Source of the DNA: Komagataeibacter sp. FNDCR2
GTDB lineage: Bacteria; Pseudomonadota; Alphaproteobacteria; Acetobacterales; Acetobacteraceae
NCBI RefSeq assembly: GCF_021295395.1
Contig: NZ_JAIWOU010000001.1
Coordinates: forward strand, 127,001-191,000
Length of the DNA: 64,000 nt
Reading direction: 5' to 3'
Program-made: the position numbers and the translations under genes
Notes under the pieces: generated by a model
The model's database searches: none
What the model was told of the DNA's origin: nothing
What the model saw: only the letters and a program-made list of their open reading frames with translations
In this document: positions 40,225 to 49,534 of the stretch, piece after piece
Numbering within the stretch: the first letter of the stretch is position 1
Layout of the letters: the number at the start of each line of letters is the position of its first letter

Positions 40225-41069
40225 GGCTCAGGACTCATTCCTTAAGATAGAAGATGAAGCTTGCTGCGATGTGGATTGCAGACATGAATGTATGAGCGCA
40301 GCGGTCGTATCTGGTCGCCACACGTCGCCAGTCTTTCAGCTTTGCGAACATGTTTTCGATCAGATGACGCTTTTTATACAGATGCCAGTTGTAAGGCGGC
40401 TTTGATTTCCGGTTCTTTTTCGGGGGGATACAAGCACTGATATTGCGTTCTGCAAGCGATAACCTGATCCGGTTGCTGTCATAGCCTCTGTCCCCGATGA
40501 CTTCTTCTGTCTCGTCGGGGAGAACTGCCAGAAGCACGTCTGCGCCTCTGAAGTCACTGACCTGTCCCGCAGTCAGATGAAGGCGGACAGGCCAGCCCAG
40601 ACCATCGCACACGGCATGGAGTTTTGAGTTCAGGCCGCCTTTTGTCCGTCCGATATGGCGGGAAAAAGCCCCTTTTTGAGCAGGGACGCCGATGTCCGGT
40701 GCGCCTTGAGATGTGTTGCATCGATCATCAGGCGCTTTGAACGGCCAGCCTGTTCTGTCAGGGCGACGAAGATCCTGTCAAAGACACCCAGGCGGCTCCA
40801 CCGGATGAAGCGATTATACAAAGTCTTGTGCGGACCATACGCTTTCGGGGCGTCTTTCCACAGAAGGCCGTTGCGGATCACATAAACGATCCCGCTCAGA
40901 ACACGCCGGTCATCCACGCGTGGGACTCCGTGAGCCAGAGGAAAATACGGGGTAATTCTCTCCATCTGGCTCTCAGACAGCAAAAACACATCACTCACAG
41001 GCTCATCCTCCCGAATGCCTGTGAATCATGAAACTCAGCTCAATTCAACAAATTAATAGGTCCTGAGCC
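40225..41069 (-). mobile_element. IS5-family element, type B copy 2 (845 bp)
   Basis: The ends are as in the copy at 37672, with TA on both sides (40223-40224, 41070-41071). It is highly similar to but not identical with copy 1 (small differences in the first frame). It inserted into an older IS5-type relic, whose C-terminal part remains at 41075. Confidence 0.9.
40235..40998 (-). CDS. IS5-family transposase type B (two frames)
   Basis: The first frame starts with GTG at 40998 (SDVFLLSESQMERITPYFPL) and the second ends at 40235. The DDE motifs match those of the copy at 37682. The slip region reads CTC-AAA-AAG-GGG. Confidence 0.86.
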
Positions 41070-41074
41070 TAGTC

Positions 41075-41194
41075 GAAAATCCGTGGGCAAGGCTCAAGGA
41101 GTGGCGGGCTGTCGCGACCCGATATAAGAAGACAGCAGTATCCTTCCTTTCCGTCATCTTCATCGCCGCTACAGCAGAATATATAAAGACCTAA
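41075..41194 (+). pseudogene. C-terminal relic of another IS5-type transposase
   Basis: Thirty-nine codons read ENPWARLKEWRAVATRYKKT then AVSFLSVIFIAATAEYIKT and a stop. This is the catalytic-Glu region and C-terminus of an IS5-like transposase different from types A and B. It is cut on its 5' side by the IS at 40225-41069. Confidence 0.7.
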
Positions 41195-41224
41195 CAGACC
41201 CTAAAATATTGGGGTGATTCATAA

Positions 41225-41560
41225 TTACTTCTTGACTGGCACACGCCCGTTACAAGTCTGCTGTGAACCAGTGGAAGAATTGGAATTTTTAATATTATTC
41301 ATAATTGTGCAGGAGAGTGCTGCCAGTATGATTTCAATACTGGTCAGTGCAGTCCAGTTTATTATCGCAATCACTAGTGTTTTTACTGCATGTATCTGGA
41401 GGAAAAAGCTTAGGCCAAGCAGTATGATTCCTGTCATTCGAAAGCATCGACACGAGAGAGGTGTTACTGTTTTGCGAAAAAATATGCCCCTACCCCGTAC
41501 AGATCCCATGGCCAGGAACAACATGGCACATTGCCCACATATGATAGCCGTATCCATCAT
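41225..41560 (-). CDS. DUF3325-like small membrane protein
   Basis: From the ATG at 41560, which overlaps the PepSY gene stop, the protein has about 110 residues. Two or three hydrophobic segments are visible (IICGQCAMLFLAMGS, ILLGLSFFLQIHAVKTLVIA, TSIEIILAALSCTIM). DUF3325 proteins commonly follow PepSY proteins in TonB-receptor operons. Assignment rests on that position and on the membrane pattern, as sequence identity to the family is weak by eye. Confidence 0.6.
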   Translation of the reverse strand: MMDTAIICGQCAMLFLAMGSVRGRGIFFRKTVTPLSCRCFRMTGIILLGLSFFLQIHAVKTLVIAIINWTALTSIEIILAALSCTIMNNIKNSNSSTGSQQTCNGRVPVKK

Positions 41561-43008
41561 GCCTGCCGTCCCGACCGCAAGGCAGCATACGCGAAAGCCC
41601 CGGCCAGGCCGAACGTAATCACACTCGTGCCAGACGTTACAGCATTCGTCCACGGCATGCCGAGCAGGGCGATGGCAAGGCAGCCCAGTGCATTGCTACC
41701 TAGAAGGTCTGGCCATGCACGGGCGGATCGCCGCACAAGGGCAAAGACAAGAGTCAGGGCCCATACCACAAAAACGGATCGTAATTCGTAGCCGGACCTA
41801 TCGCCTATGGTGACAGGAATAAACCGATTGGCCAGAAAATAGGTCGCAAAAGCCAGGGGTGTTCCTGTCAGGATTCCAACATTCAGGCGGCTGACGATCA
41901 GGTGCCCGAAATGGGGCCGCTGGCGCAGGCGCTTGATGGCCCATAGGTGCATCCCGCTACCGATAACGGCGGCGAGGGCCAGGCCAGACAAAAAATAGAG
42001 TCCACGTGTTATCGTCGGTGCAAAGCGTGCAACATGCAGGCCGTAGAGAAATGTATAAAGCCTGACGACAGGTCTCGTTTCGATATGCTCGTTCAGAAGT
42101 TGCCCTGTCATACCGTCAAAAGTCATGATCCGGGCAGATGTGCTGACCGTCTGGTCATTGCCGGAAATGAACGTGACAAGGGCGGCGCGATCAGACGGAT
42201 TGAAGACATAGATCTGTGCAATACCCGTCTCCATGAAATGTCTGTTCGCCGTCTGGATCAGGGGAAGGATGGGCACAAGATGTCCCGGCTGTCCGCTGGC
42301 GGGGCGGGAATACAGGGCCGGGTTCAGTTCCGCGTAGGATGCCATTTCATCATGCCAGTACACGGCCTGCGTGGTCCATGGCAGCAGCAGGGATGCCAGC
42401 GTGACGGCACCTGTAAACGAAATCATGAGATGAAAGGGAAGGGCCGCGACTCCAAGCAGGTTATGGGCATCAAGCCAGCTTCTCTGGCCTCTGTTGGGGC
42501 GGAACGTAAACAAATCCGAAAAAATGCGCCGGTGTATGATGATACCTGTCACAAGGGCTACGACAAGCGCCAGGGCCGCAATGGCTGCGATCAGCCTGCC
42601 ATAGGGGTAGGGAAGCTGGAGTTCGAAGTGAAAACGGTAAAAGAACTCCCCCCCAAGCGTATCACGCATGCCGTCCGGGCTGCCGCTGTGTGGATCGAGA
42701 ACCTGTTGAATGTATTTTCCCTGTGCGTTGGGCCATATGCCGGTTGCAAATGGTGCTTCCTGTGTGGGGCAGGCCACGTACCATGCTGCCGCAGACCCGG
42801 CATGTTGGCCAAGCCAGTCAATTGCCCGGCTGCTGACCTGTATGGGATCAACTGGCTGGCTGCCCAGTTCAGGATGCATCCACCGGGTAATCTCCTGACG
42901 GAAAACACTTAGCGAACCCGATAGCGCAATAGCAAACAGCACCCAGCCGGTCACCAGCCCCAAGGTGGTATGGAGCCATGCCATGGAGGCGCGAAACGAT
43001 CCTTTCAT
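41557..43008 (-). CDS. PepSY-domain inner-membrane protein (ferric-siderophore reductase-like)
   Basis: From the ATG at 43008 the protein has about 483 residues. TM1 is in LHTTLGLVTGWVLFAIALSG, further membrane helices lie near 140-160, 190-215, 330-360 and in the C-terminal block, and there are PepSY-type periplasmic loops. Membrane-embedded His residues (RFHFELQLPYPYG, DAHNLLGVAALPFHLM, LYGLHVARF) fit haem binding as in PepSY_TM reductases. It probably reduces siderophore-bound iron. It overlaps DUF3649 by 4 bp and the DUF3325-like gene by 4 bp. Confidence 0.88.
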   Translation of the reverse strand: MKGSFRASMAWLHTTLGLVTGWVLFAIALSGSLSVFRQEITRWMHPELGSQPVDPIQVSSRAIDWLGQHAGSAAAWYVACPTQEAPFATGIWPNAQGKYIQQVLDPHSGSPDGMRDTLGGEFFYRFHFELQLPYPYGRLIAAIAALALVVALVTGIIIHRRIFSDLFTFRPNRGQRSWLDAHNLLGVAALPFHLMISFTGAVTLASLLLPWTTQAVYWHDEMASYAELNPALYSRPASGQPGHLVPILPLIQTANRHFMETGIAQIYVFNPSDRAALVTFISGNDQTVSTSARIMTFDGMTGQLLNEHIETRPVVRLYTFLYGLHVARFAPTITRGLYFLSGLALAAVIGSGMHLWAIKRLRQRPHFGHLIVSRLNVGILTGTPLAFATYFLANRFIPVTIGDRSGYELRSVFVVWALTLVFALVRRSARAWPDLLGSNALGCLAIALLGMPWTNAVTSGTSVITFGLAGAFAYAALRSGRQA

Positions 43009-43337
43009 GGCCGCCACCCTGCGGTAAACGCCATAAGGATGAAAGTCCCCATGCAGGTGGCAACACCCAGCACGAGCCGCCGCAGACTGGAGACGCCAAA
43101 GGCCGCAATGAACACGATGGGCCAGAGCAGCAGGCCGGAAAGAGTTCCGGCCATGGCACTCTCCGCCCGTGACAGGGGAAGCCACAGGCCCAGCACTACG
43201 CCACCAAGGGATGCAAGACCATACCCGCCCGGAAGGGCTACCAGCGTGCGTAAGGCTACGTTCAACCGAGCCTGCCCGGCGGCAGAGATATTACCAAGTA
43301 TAGCCAATGCTCGCCTGCGCATTACGCCGCTCGCCAT
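43005..43337 (-). CDS. DUF3649-like small membrane protein
   Basis: At most 110 residues with three hydrophobic segments (LASLGGVVLGLWLPL, GTLSGLLLWPIVFIAAFG, LVLGVATCMGTFILMAFTAG). It sits between the siderophore receptor and the PepSY protein, the usual place of DUF3649. The 5' end overlaps the receptor stop by about 30-46 bp depending on whether the ATG at 43337 or 43322 is used. It is likely an accessory to the reductase; no catalytic motif is visible. Confidence 0.72.
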   Translation of the reverse strand: MASGVMRRRALAILGNISAAGQARLNVALRTLVALPGGYGLASLGGVVLGLWLPLSRAESAMAGTLSGLLLWPIVFIAAFGVSSLRRLVLGVATCMGTFILMAFTAGWRP

Positions 43338-45504
43338 AATAGCACCATTCCTGATTATAGGATGCGTAGCTCAAGCAGTTGGAGACATAATTCTTGTCAA
43401 ATAGGTTGCGCGCACTGGCCGCAAGCGTCCATCCGTGCAGGTTGAGCGAAAGGTGGGACAGGTCATAGCGCAGCGAAGCATCAAACACGGCGTATTGCGG
43501 AACCCAGACGCTGCCATAACTGGCCTCGCCACCATAGGATTTGTCGGAGTAGCGCATGCCGCCGCCAAAGCCCAAGCCTTTTACCGGCCCCGAGGGCACG
43601 GTGTAGAACGCAAACAGCGATGCATTTCCCTTACCGGACTGCAGCAGGGGCTTGCCTGTTGAATCATCACGGACTTTCTGCACGCTTACTGCCGCAGTGA
43701 TCATCAGGTTCTTGTACGGTTCGGCATGGGCTTCGAATTCAAAGCCATCGGAATGTACCAGTCCGCTCTGCGTGCTGTAGCCCAGGTTGCCGACGGCAAC
43801 GAGCACGTTGGTCTGTTCGATATGGAAGCCCGCAGCCGTAAACAGCAGCGACGTGCCCGGAAGTTGGTATTTCAGGCCACCTTCAAGCTGCTTACCCAAT
43901 GATGGATCAGCCTGGCGCTGCGTTTTGCCACCATCATCAGATACAACGCCCGACTGTGGCTGGAAGGAGGTGGAATAGCTGATATAGGGCGAAAGGCCGA
44001 AATTGAAATGATACAGGGCCGATGCACGCCAGGTGATCTGGCGGGGATTTTCATGCGTGGTGGTCTGGCTGACATATTCGTTCTGTTGTGAACGGTACCA
44101 GTCATTACGCAGGCTGCCGGTCACGACCAGGCCTTTCCAGTGCATTTCATCCTGCGCGTACATGCCGATCTGGTGCGAATTGGTCCGGTAATTCACATAG
44201 GGGCTGCCCATGGAGGGAATGGCCATGTGATAATCCGGATGCAGGACATCAAGATCAGGTGCGCTGCCGTAGTATCCCTGTTCCGATGCGCTCTGCTGCA
44301 TGTAGTCAAAGCCGAACATCATCGTATGCCGCAGGGGGCCGGTGCGGACATGGCCCTTGAACTGGCTGTCAAAAGTCAGGTTGTGGGTATGCTCGTTCGT
44401 ACCGAAAGCCGAGCGGCTGAGCATGTCATCACTTGTATAATAACCGTTGTTATACACGCTGCGATAGATGGTCTTGATGTCATCGTACCGACCGCGACTG
44501 GTGAAACTCCAGTTATCGTTAAAACGGTGGTTGAAGATATAGGTCATCCCGCCCTGCCGGCGGTTGAATTTCTCGAACGGCACGTCGCCGTCATAAAAAT
44601 TCCGTGGCAGGTATCCGTAGGATGCGGGCTTGAGTGAGCCTACCAGTGGCTCGCCGCCATAAGTGCCGTTTTCGGGGTCATACTGATAATTGCCCAGCAG
44701 TGTCAGTGTTGTCGGCCCATCTCCGCCAAACGTGAAGGAAGGGCTGATGGAAAAGCGTCGGCTGCCTGTCTTGCTCAACTGGGTATGCTGGCCGTTGACC
44801 GTGCCATACAGGCGATAGCGGACCATGCCATCTTTCGTCGCATAGCCGCCCACATCGGCATCCACGCGATAAAGGTCGAACATGCCACCGGTCGTGGTGA
44901 CGCCACCATAAAATTTCTGGTCAGTCGGCAGTTTGCTGGACAGGGCGACAAGGCCGCCCGGGCTGGACTGACCATACAGCGCGGATGATGGCCCCTTCAG
45001 GATCTCGACACGGTCCAGCCGGAACGTATCGGTCTGCGCCGTGGCATAGCCTGTCGGGCTGTCCTGCAGTTTCAGGCCATCAAGAAAGGTTGGAACCTGG
45101 AAGCCGCGCAGGAAGAACTGGTCATAACGCGTGCCCTCCCCGCCGCGCAGGTCAGGGGTAATGCCTGCAGTATAGCGCACGGCCTGATTAAGGCTGAGCA
45201 CCCCGCGTACATCCATTTCATTGCGGCTGACAACCGTGACCGACTGGGCGGTTTCGATCAGCGGTGTATCGGATTTCGTTGCCGAGGACGCAGATGTGGC
45301 TGGCCTGCGGGCATGGACTTCCAGCTTTTCAGCCTGCACGGCATGCGCATCAGCCTGGGGGGAGGACTGTTTTGTCTGCGCGGTCCGGGTGGGGTGGTTC
45401 TGGTCCGATTTTTTGACCAGATCGGCCGCAAGAGCATTTCCCGTCACAAGAAGTGAAAGTGGAAATACATAAAAAACCCTGCTGTGCTGCATGCCCGACC
45501 TCAT
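43291..45504 (-). CDS. TonB-dependent siderophore receptor
   Basis: The 737-residue precursor has a signal peptide (residues 1-26, ending GNALAAD), a Lys/Gln-rich linker, a plug domain (SVTVVSRNEMDVRGVLSLNQ, RYDQFFLRGFQVPTFLDGLK) and a 22-strand barrel ending in aromatic W. The TonB box is not sharply defined. A Cys pair near the C-terminus (SNCLSYASYNQEWCYYG) is typical of FhuA/FoxA-type hydroxamate receptors, so such a siderophore is likely. It is first in an operon with DUF3649, PepSY and DUF3325 genes and is preceded by a Fur box. Confidence 0.93.
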   Translation of the reverse strand: MRSGMQHSRVFYVFPLSLLVTGNALAADLVKKSDQNHPTRTAQTKQSSPQADAHAVQAEKLEVHARRPATSASSATKSDTPLIETAQSVTVVSRNEMDVRGVLSLNQAVRYTAGITPDLRGGEGTRYDQFFLRGFQVPTFLDGLKLQDSPTGYATAQTDTFRLDRVEILKGPSSALYGQSSPGGLVALSSKLPTDQKFYGGVTTTGGMFDLYRVDADVGGYATKDGMVRYRLYGTVNGQHTQLSKTGSRRFSISPSFTFGGDGPTTLTLLGNYQYDPENGTYGGEPLVGSLKPASYGYLPRNFYDGDVPFEKFNRRQGGMTYIFNHRFNDNWSFTSRGRYDDIKTIYRSVYNNGYYTSDDMLSRSAFGTNEHTHNLTFDSQFKGHVRTGPLRHTMMFGFDYMQQSASEQGYYGSAPDLDVLHPDYHMAIPSMGSPYVNYRTNSHQIGMYAQDEMHWKGLVVTGSLRNDWYRSQQNEYVSQTTTHENPRQITWRASALYHFNFGLSPYISYSTSFQPQSGVVSDDGGKTQRQADPSLGKQLEGGLKYQLPGTSLLFTAAGFHIEQTNVLVAVGNLGYSTQSGLVHSDGFEFEAHAEPYKNLMITAAVSVQKVRDDSTGKPLLQSGKGNASLFAFYTVPSGPVKGLGFGGGMRYSDKSYGGEASYGSVWVPQYAVFDASLRYDLSHLSLNLHGWTLAASARNLFDKNYVSNCLSYASYNQEWCYYGERRNAQASIGYTW

Positions 45505-45542
45505 TACTGGCGTTTCTATCGTATGGATGGGGGACCATTAGC

Positions 45543-45561
45543 GCAAATGATAATCACTTGC
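45543..45561. promoter_or_regulatory. Fur box upstream of the siderophore receptor
   Basis: GCAAATGATAATCACTTGC is a near-perfect palindrome matching about 14 of 19 positions of the classic Fur consensus. It lies about 40 bp upstream of the receptor ATG. Iron-dependent repression is inferred. The IS remnant begins only about 24 bp further upstream, so any upstream promoter part is IS-derived. Confidence 0.7.
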
Positions 45562-45584
45562 AACTATATCAAAATATATCAGCG

Positions 45585-46032
45585 GGGGCTTTTCCCCGCC
45601 ATATCGGACGGACAAAAGGCGGCCTGAACTCAAAACTCCATGCCGTGTGCGATGGTCTGGGCTGGCCTGTCCGCCTTCATCTGACTGCGGGACAGGTCAG
45701 TGACTTCAGAGGCGCAGACGTGCTTCTGGCAGTTCTCCCCGACGAGACAGAAGAAGTCATCGGGGACAGAGGCTATGACAGCAAACGGATCAGGTTATCG
45801 CTTGCAGAACGCAATATCACTGCCTGTATCCCCCCGAAAAAGAACCGGAAATCAAAGCCGCCTTACAACTGGCATCTGTATAAAAAGCGTCATCTGATCG
45901 AAAACATGTTCGCATAGCTGAAAGACTGGCGACGTGTGGCGACCAGATACGACCGCTGCGCTCATACATTCATGTCTGCAATCCACATCGCAGCAAGCTT
46001 CCTCTTCTATCTTAAAGAATGAGTCCTGAGCC
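45585..46032 (+). mobile_element. Truncated IS5 type B element (3' half)
   Basis: It contains the second transposase frame in plus orientation (GGLNSKLHAVCDGLGWPVRL to FIENMFA-like) and the terminal ATGAGTCCTGAGCC. It lacks the first frame and the other end. One codon of the conserved FAKLKDW is now TAG (45915-45917), so it is dead. The truncation point lies next to the siderophore receptor promoter. Confidence 0.85.
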
Positions 46033-46034
46033 TA

Positions 46035-46853
46035 GGCTCAGGACTCATAGCCAGAACATGATGGTTGCGGCGAGGCAGATGGCTGAGAAGAAGACGGTCG
46101 GGCATCTGTCGTAGCGGGTTGCAACCCGCCGCCAGTCCTTGAGCCTTCCGAACATGATCTTGATGCGATTGCAGCGTTTATATTTTCTCTTGTCGTATCT
46201 GACCGGTTTTCTGCGAGATTTCCGTCCTGGAATGCAGGGCTTTATACCTTTCGCTTCCAGGGCGTCCCTGAACCAGTCGGCGTCATACCCGCGATCTCCC
46301 AGCATCCATTGTGCTGCAGGAAGACTGTCCAGCAGGGCAGCGGCACCGGATCTGTCCCGCAGTCATGAAAAAACTCAGCGGTCGTCCGCTCTGATCGGTG
46401 ATCGCATGCAACTTCGTGTTCATGCCACCTCTGGTGCGGCCGATCAGGCGACCTTGATCCCCTTTTTTAGCCGCAGGCTCGAAGCCGTGCGGTGTGCCTT
46501 GAGATACGTCGCATCAATCATGATGGTCTGGGGCTCTGCCTTTCCGGCAGCCAGACCGTCCAATCATCCGGACGAAGATCCCCATGGCGCCCCAGCGCTT
46601 CCAACGGTTGTAGAGCGTCTTATGTGGACCGTATTCCCGGGGCGCATCGCGCCAGTGCAAGCCGTTCCGATTGACAAAAATGATACCGCTCAGCACACGG
46701 CGGTCATCAACGCGGGCTCTACCGTGGCTCTTTGGGAAGAAGGGCCGCAGACGCTCCATTTGTTCGTCCGTCAGCTAAAACAGGTAGCTCATCTTTAGTC
46801 TCCTCACAGAGCCTAAATCAGATTTCCGCAATCAAATCAATGGGTCCTGAGCC
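46035..46853 (-). mobile_element. Diverged, inactive IS5 type A element (819 bp)
   Basis: The ends are GGCTCAGGACTCATAG and CAATGGGTCCTGAGCC. It is related to but clearly diverged from the 829-bp copies. The transposase is broken: the first frame has TAG for Trp in the start region (MSYLF-stop-LTDEQME), with further frameshifts before TIMIDATYLK and around RSGAAALLDSLP. The remaining open pieces are 46045-46305 and 46514-46759. It abuts the type B remnant, sharing a single TA (46033-46034). Confidence 0.85.
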
Positions 46854-46856
46854 TAG

Positions 46857-47520
46857 GTTTGACGGGTCTCGGCACGGGGTTACCGGGCCTGGACTTCCCG
46901 ACCGACCTGCCAGCGCCAGCGCACCGACCTGAAGGTGCTGGCGCATATCCGTGAACATTATGCCCTGAGCAACGGTTCCTACGGCCGGCCGCGCATGAGC
47001 ATGGAACTTAGGGAAGCCGGACTTGATGTCGGGGAACGTCGCGTTGGCCGACGGATGAGGGACAACGGGATCCGAGCCGTACGCACCCGTCGCCACAAGG
47101 TCACGACCGACAGCCACCACCAGTCTGGCATTGTGGCCAACCTTCTGGACGGCAATTTCCATTGCCAATGGACCCAACCGGAAATCGGCGGGCGATATCA
47201 GTTATATCCGGACTGCCGAAGGCTGGCTCTGCCTGGCTGTCGTCATCAATCTGTTCAGTCGTCGCGTGATCGGGAGGGCCTTAAGCGACCAGATAAAAAA
47301 GAATCTGGCCATCCGTGCCCTGGATATGGCGGTGCGGCTACGTAACCCAGCGCCCGACTGCATTTTCCACTCTGATCGTGGCAGCCAACCCGTCGTCAGG
47401 CCACCGTCGCTATCTTCCAGTATATCAATGGGTTCTACAATCCACGTCGACCCATTCATATCAAGGCGGCATCAGCCCTCTCGCTTTCGAAGCTGGAGTG
47501 GCATAATCGCGTCCTGAACG
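46857..47520 (+). pseudogene. IS3-family transposase OrfB, frameshifted remnant
   Basis: Pieces in order are VLAHIREHYALSNGSYGRPR with MSMELREAGLDVG (frame 1), then ISYIRTAEGWLCLAVVINLF and SRRVIGRAL, IFHSDRGSQ (frame 2), then NPRRPHSYQGGISPLAFE (frame 3). These are the HTH-21 and rve integrase-core motifs of IS3-family OrfB, with Asp residues visible. At least two frameshifts (about 47190 and 47400). No intact ends were recognised; it borders the glycan operon. Confidence 0.8.
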
Positions 47521-47542
47521 GCACAAAACCGTCACAAGTCCA

Positions 47543-48526
47543 TTAATCGGCGTTTTGTACCCCAACAGAGGTATATGTGCATGCATGTGGCGTGTCGATT
47601 GCCGTAAACAGTTTGTCGAATGCTATTCCGGTCATGGTGTTCATTGTACGATCATCCGGCGTTATCGTCCTCCGCTGCTGCCACGCATCAACCTGTTCGC
47701 TTATCCAACTGGCAGCCTGGACCGGTGGCAGTAATCGTGCCTGCTTGGTCGCTGCGATTATTTTGCGCTGGCTGTCTGCGGGGTGGATGCCATCAAGAAG
47801 GCATAACACCGGAACGCCAAGCATCGCCGCTTCGCTGATGATCGAGGAACGCCCATTCGTTACCACGCAGGCCGCACCAGCCATGACTGATGTACTGTCG
47901 ACCGAGGTGGAGATGACGGTGGCCCCCAGGGCTTGGGCCTGAGCCTCAAGGCGTTCGATGCCATGTATTTGCGCAAATTTGACAATAACGCCGGGCCCCA
48001 GGACATATTTGTAGATATCTATGAACCGCTCAGGCGGCTGGTTCAGGAACCATGTAACATCGGATGGCATGGCAACCACCCGTCCTGTCGAGATGGGTTT
48101 TCCTGACTGGGCCTTCGCCCAGCCCACTACCGTGACCGGCACATAGGCGTTGAGAAACCATGCACGGTCATCTGGCATGAGCAAGCCATCGAACATCGCC
48201 ATAGCTCCCAATTCCGCCGGCAAAATCGGCTCGGCCAGATCGTGCGGTATGAAATAGCTGCGAAGCGGGCGGTATTGTGCGATAAATCCGGCGACTGATT
48301 CGATATCGGCGGGGATGCCAAAGCCCTTTGCATGCAGCCACCCGTCCAAATAAGGATGATGGGAGGTAATCAGTATGAATTCATCCTGTGGCAGAGCTGC
48401 GGCACGAGCGCGCCAGTCGGGATCATACATGTCGATTTCGACCACGGTATGCCCACGCTTTTCTCCTTCCCGTGCGATAGGGGAGAGGACATATTCGCAA
48501 CCAATGCCAAGACAGGCTATTAGCAT
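47543..48526 (-). CDS. GT-B-like glycosyltransferase/glycerophosphotransferase-type protein
   Basis: About 327 residues from the ATG at 48526, which overlaps the stop of the preceding gene (ATGCTAA). It begins with a Rossmann-like strand (MLIACLGIGCEYVLSPIARE). The C-terminal half has VKFAQIHGIERLEAQAQALG and AACVVTNGRSSIISEAAMLG then VPVLCLL, the nucleotide-donor side of MurG/CDP-glycerol-transferase-type folds. It is the last gene of the glycan operon and may transfer a unit made by the upstream nucleotidyltransferase. Specific donor and acceptor are unknown. Confidence 0.6.
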   Translation of the reverse strand: MLIACLGIGCEYVLSPIAREGEKRGHTVVEIDMYDPDWRARAAALPQDEFILITSHHPYLDGWLHAKGFGIPADIESVAGFIAQYRPLRSYFIPHDLAEPILPAELGAMAMFDGLLMPDDRAWFLNAYVPVTVVGWAKAQSGKPISTGRVVAMPSDVTWFLNQPPERFIDIYKYVLGPGVIVKFAQIHGIERLEAQAQALGATVISTSVDSTSVMAGAACVVTNGRSSIISEAAMLGVPVLCLLDGIHPADSQRKIIAATKQARLLPPVQAASWISEQVDAWQQRRTITPDDRTMNTMTGIAFDKLFTAIDTPHACTYTSVGVQNAD

Positions 48527-49527
48527 GATGCGCTCCGCATGGCTATGGGCCCCGCCGTTAGCCAGCAAATTTCGGTGCTACCTATTATAGGTTCGGTTAC
48601 GGCATGGTTGTCTCGGATGCCATAAAAAGGATCACCCAAGGTGAGTGTGATGGGCACGGGTGCCGTCAATGCGGTACACAGCAGTCCGCCGACTGCATAA
48701 AAACCGGCCCTATGCAGTTTTTCCCGCGTCTGGAAGATTGGCATACTGAAGTTGGCTTCTGCGAACTGAACGCTATCGAGCAGAATTTGCCCTGCATCAT
48801 CCAACCATGTCGGTGAAGTTATCGCCATGGACAGAATACGTGCATCACCTTCCATCGTTCCGGCTGGTACTGTGGTGGAAATATCAATGGTCGTAATCCC
48901 GTGGCCGATCGATAATGGCAGGGTCAACCATTCATTGATGCGAATGGCGGTTTCGGTTTGAAGGCCGTTGATCTCATAGTTCAGCGTCGCTGTATCATCA
49001 GGTAGTAAGGATTGGGCGAAGGCGGAAAACCATGGCATGAACCGCAACTGGGTATCCATGGGCAGGCCCGTGTTGATCACGCTTAGTCCGGCATGCCCCG
49101 TTGCGCCTTCTATCCATCGCCACATCTCGGTGCCACTGGATTCCATCGGTGCCAGACCTGACGTTGCGATCAGTCCAAAATGGTCCGCTCCCACTAATGG
49201 AAGCATCACTCCGCGACGAAACCTAAGGCATAGCTCGATCAGAGCATCTTGTGCGCCTAGCATGGCCTCAGCGACATCAGGGTCGGTAATGACCAGTAAA
49301 CGATCAGACCCGCCGGGGGACAGGGCGGCAAAGCATCGCTCAACAGTGCCGGAAAGAGGCTCCACCATGTCCCATATTATGGCATCGGGATCGAGCGTGA
49401 TGGCGAGGCTGCGAGCCGCGCGCCCGATGATCGCCAGGCCATCACCTGCTCGACCATGCAGCAGGAAATTACGTAGCCAGCCTATTGGTAAGGTCTGATA
49501 GATGGGGGCAAGTTGCGTAAAATGCAT
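48520..49527 (-). CDS. Unrecognised protein of the glycan operon
   Basis: I do not recognise the family of this 335-residue protein. No signal peptide or clear TM segment is seen. Visible features are an Asp-rich N-terminus (DPDAIIWDMVEP, RLLVITDPDVAEAM), a central GHAGLSVINTGLPMDTQLRF, and a beta-rich C-terminus that could be a jelly-roll. It lies 7 bp after the methyltransferase and overlaps the next gene, so it is an integral operon member. A transferase or carbohydrate-binding role is possible, not shown. Confidence 0.55.
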   Translation of the reverse strand: MHFTQLAPIYQTLPIGWLRNFLLHGRAGDGLAIIGRAARSLAITLDPDAIIWDMVEPLSGTVERCFAALSPGGSDRLLVITDPDVAEAMLGAQDALIELCLRFRRGVMLPLVGADHFGLIATSGLAPMESSGTEMWRWIEGATGHAGLSVINTGLPMDTQLRFMPWFSAFAQSLLPDDTATLNYEINGLQTETAIRINEWLTLPLSIGHGITTIDISTTVPAGTMEGDARILSMAITSPTWLDDAGQILLDSVQFAEANFSMPIFQTREKLHRAGFYAVGGLLCTALTAPVPITLTLGDPFYGIRDNHAVTEPIIGSTEICWLTAGPIAMRSASC

Positions 49528-49534
49528 GGAACCC

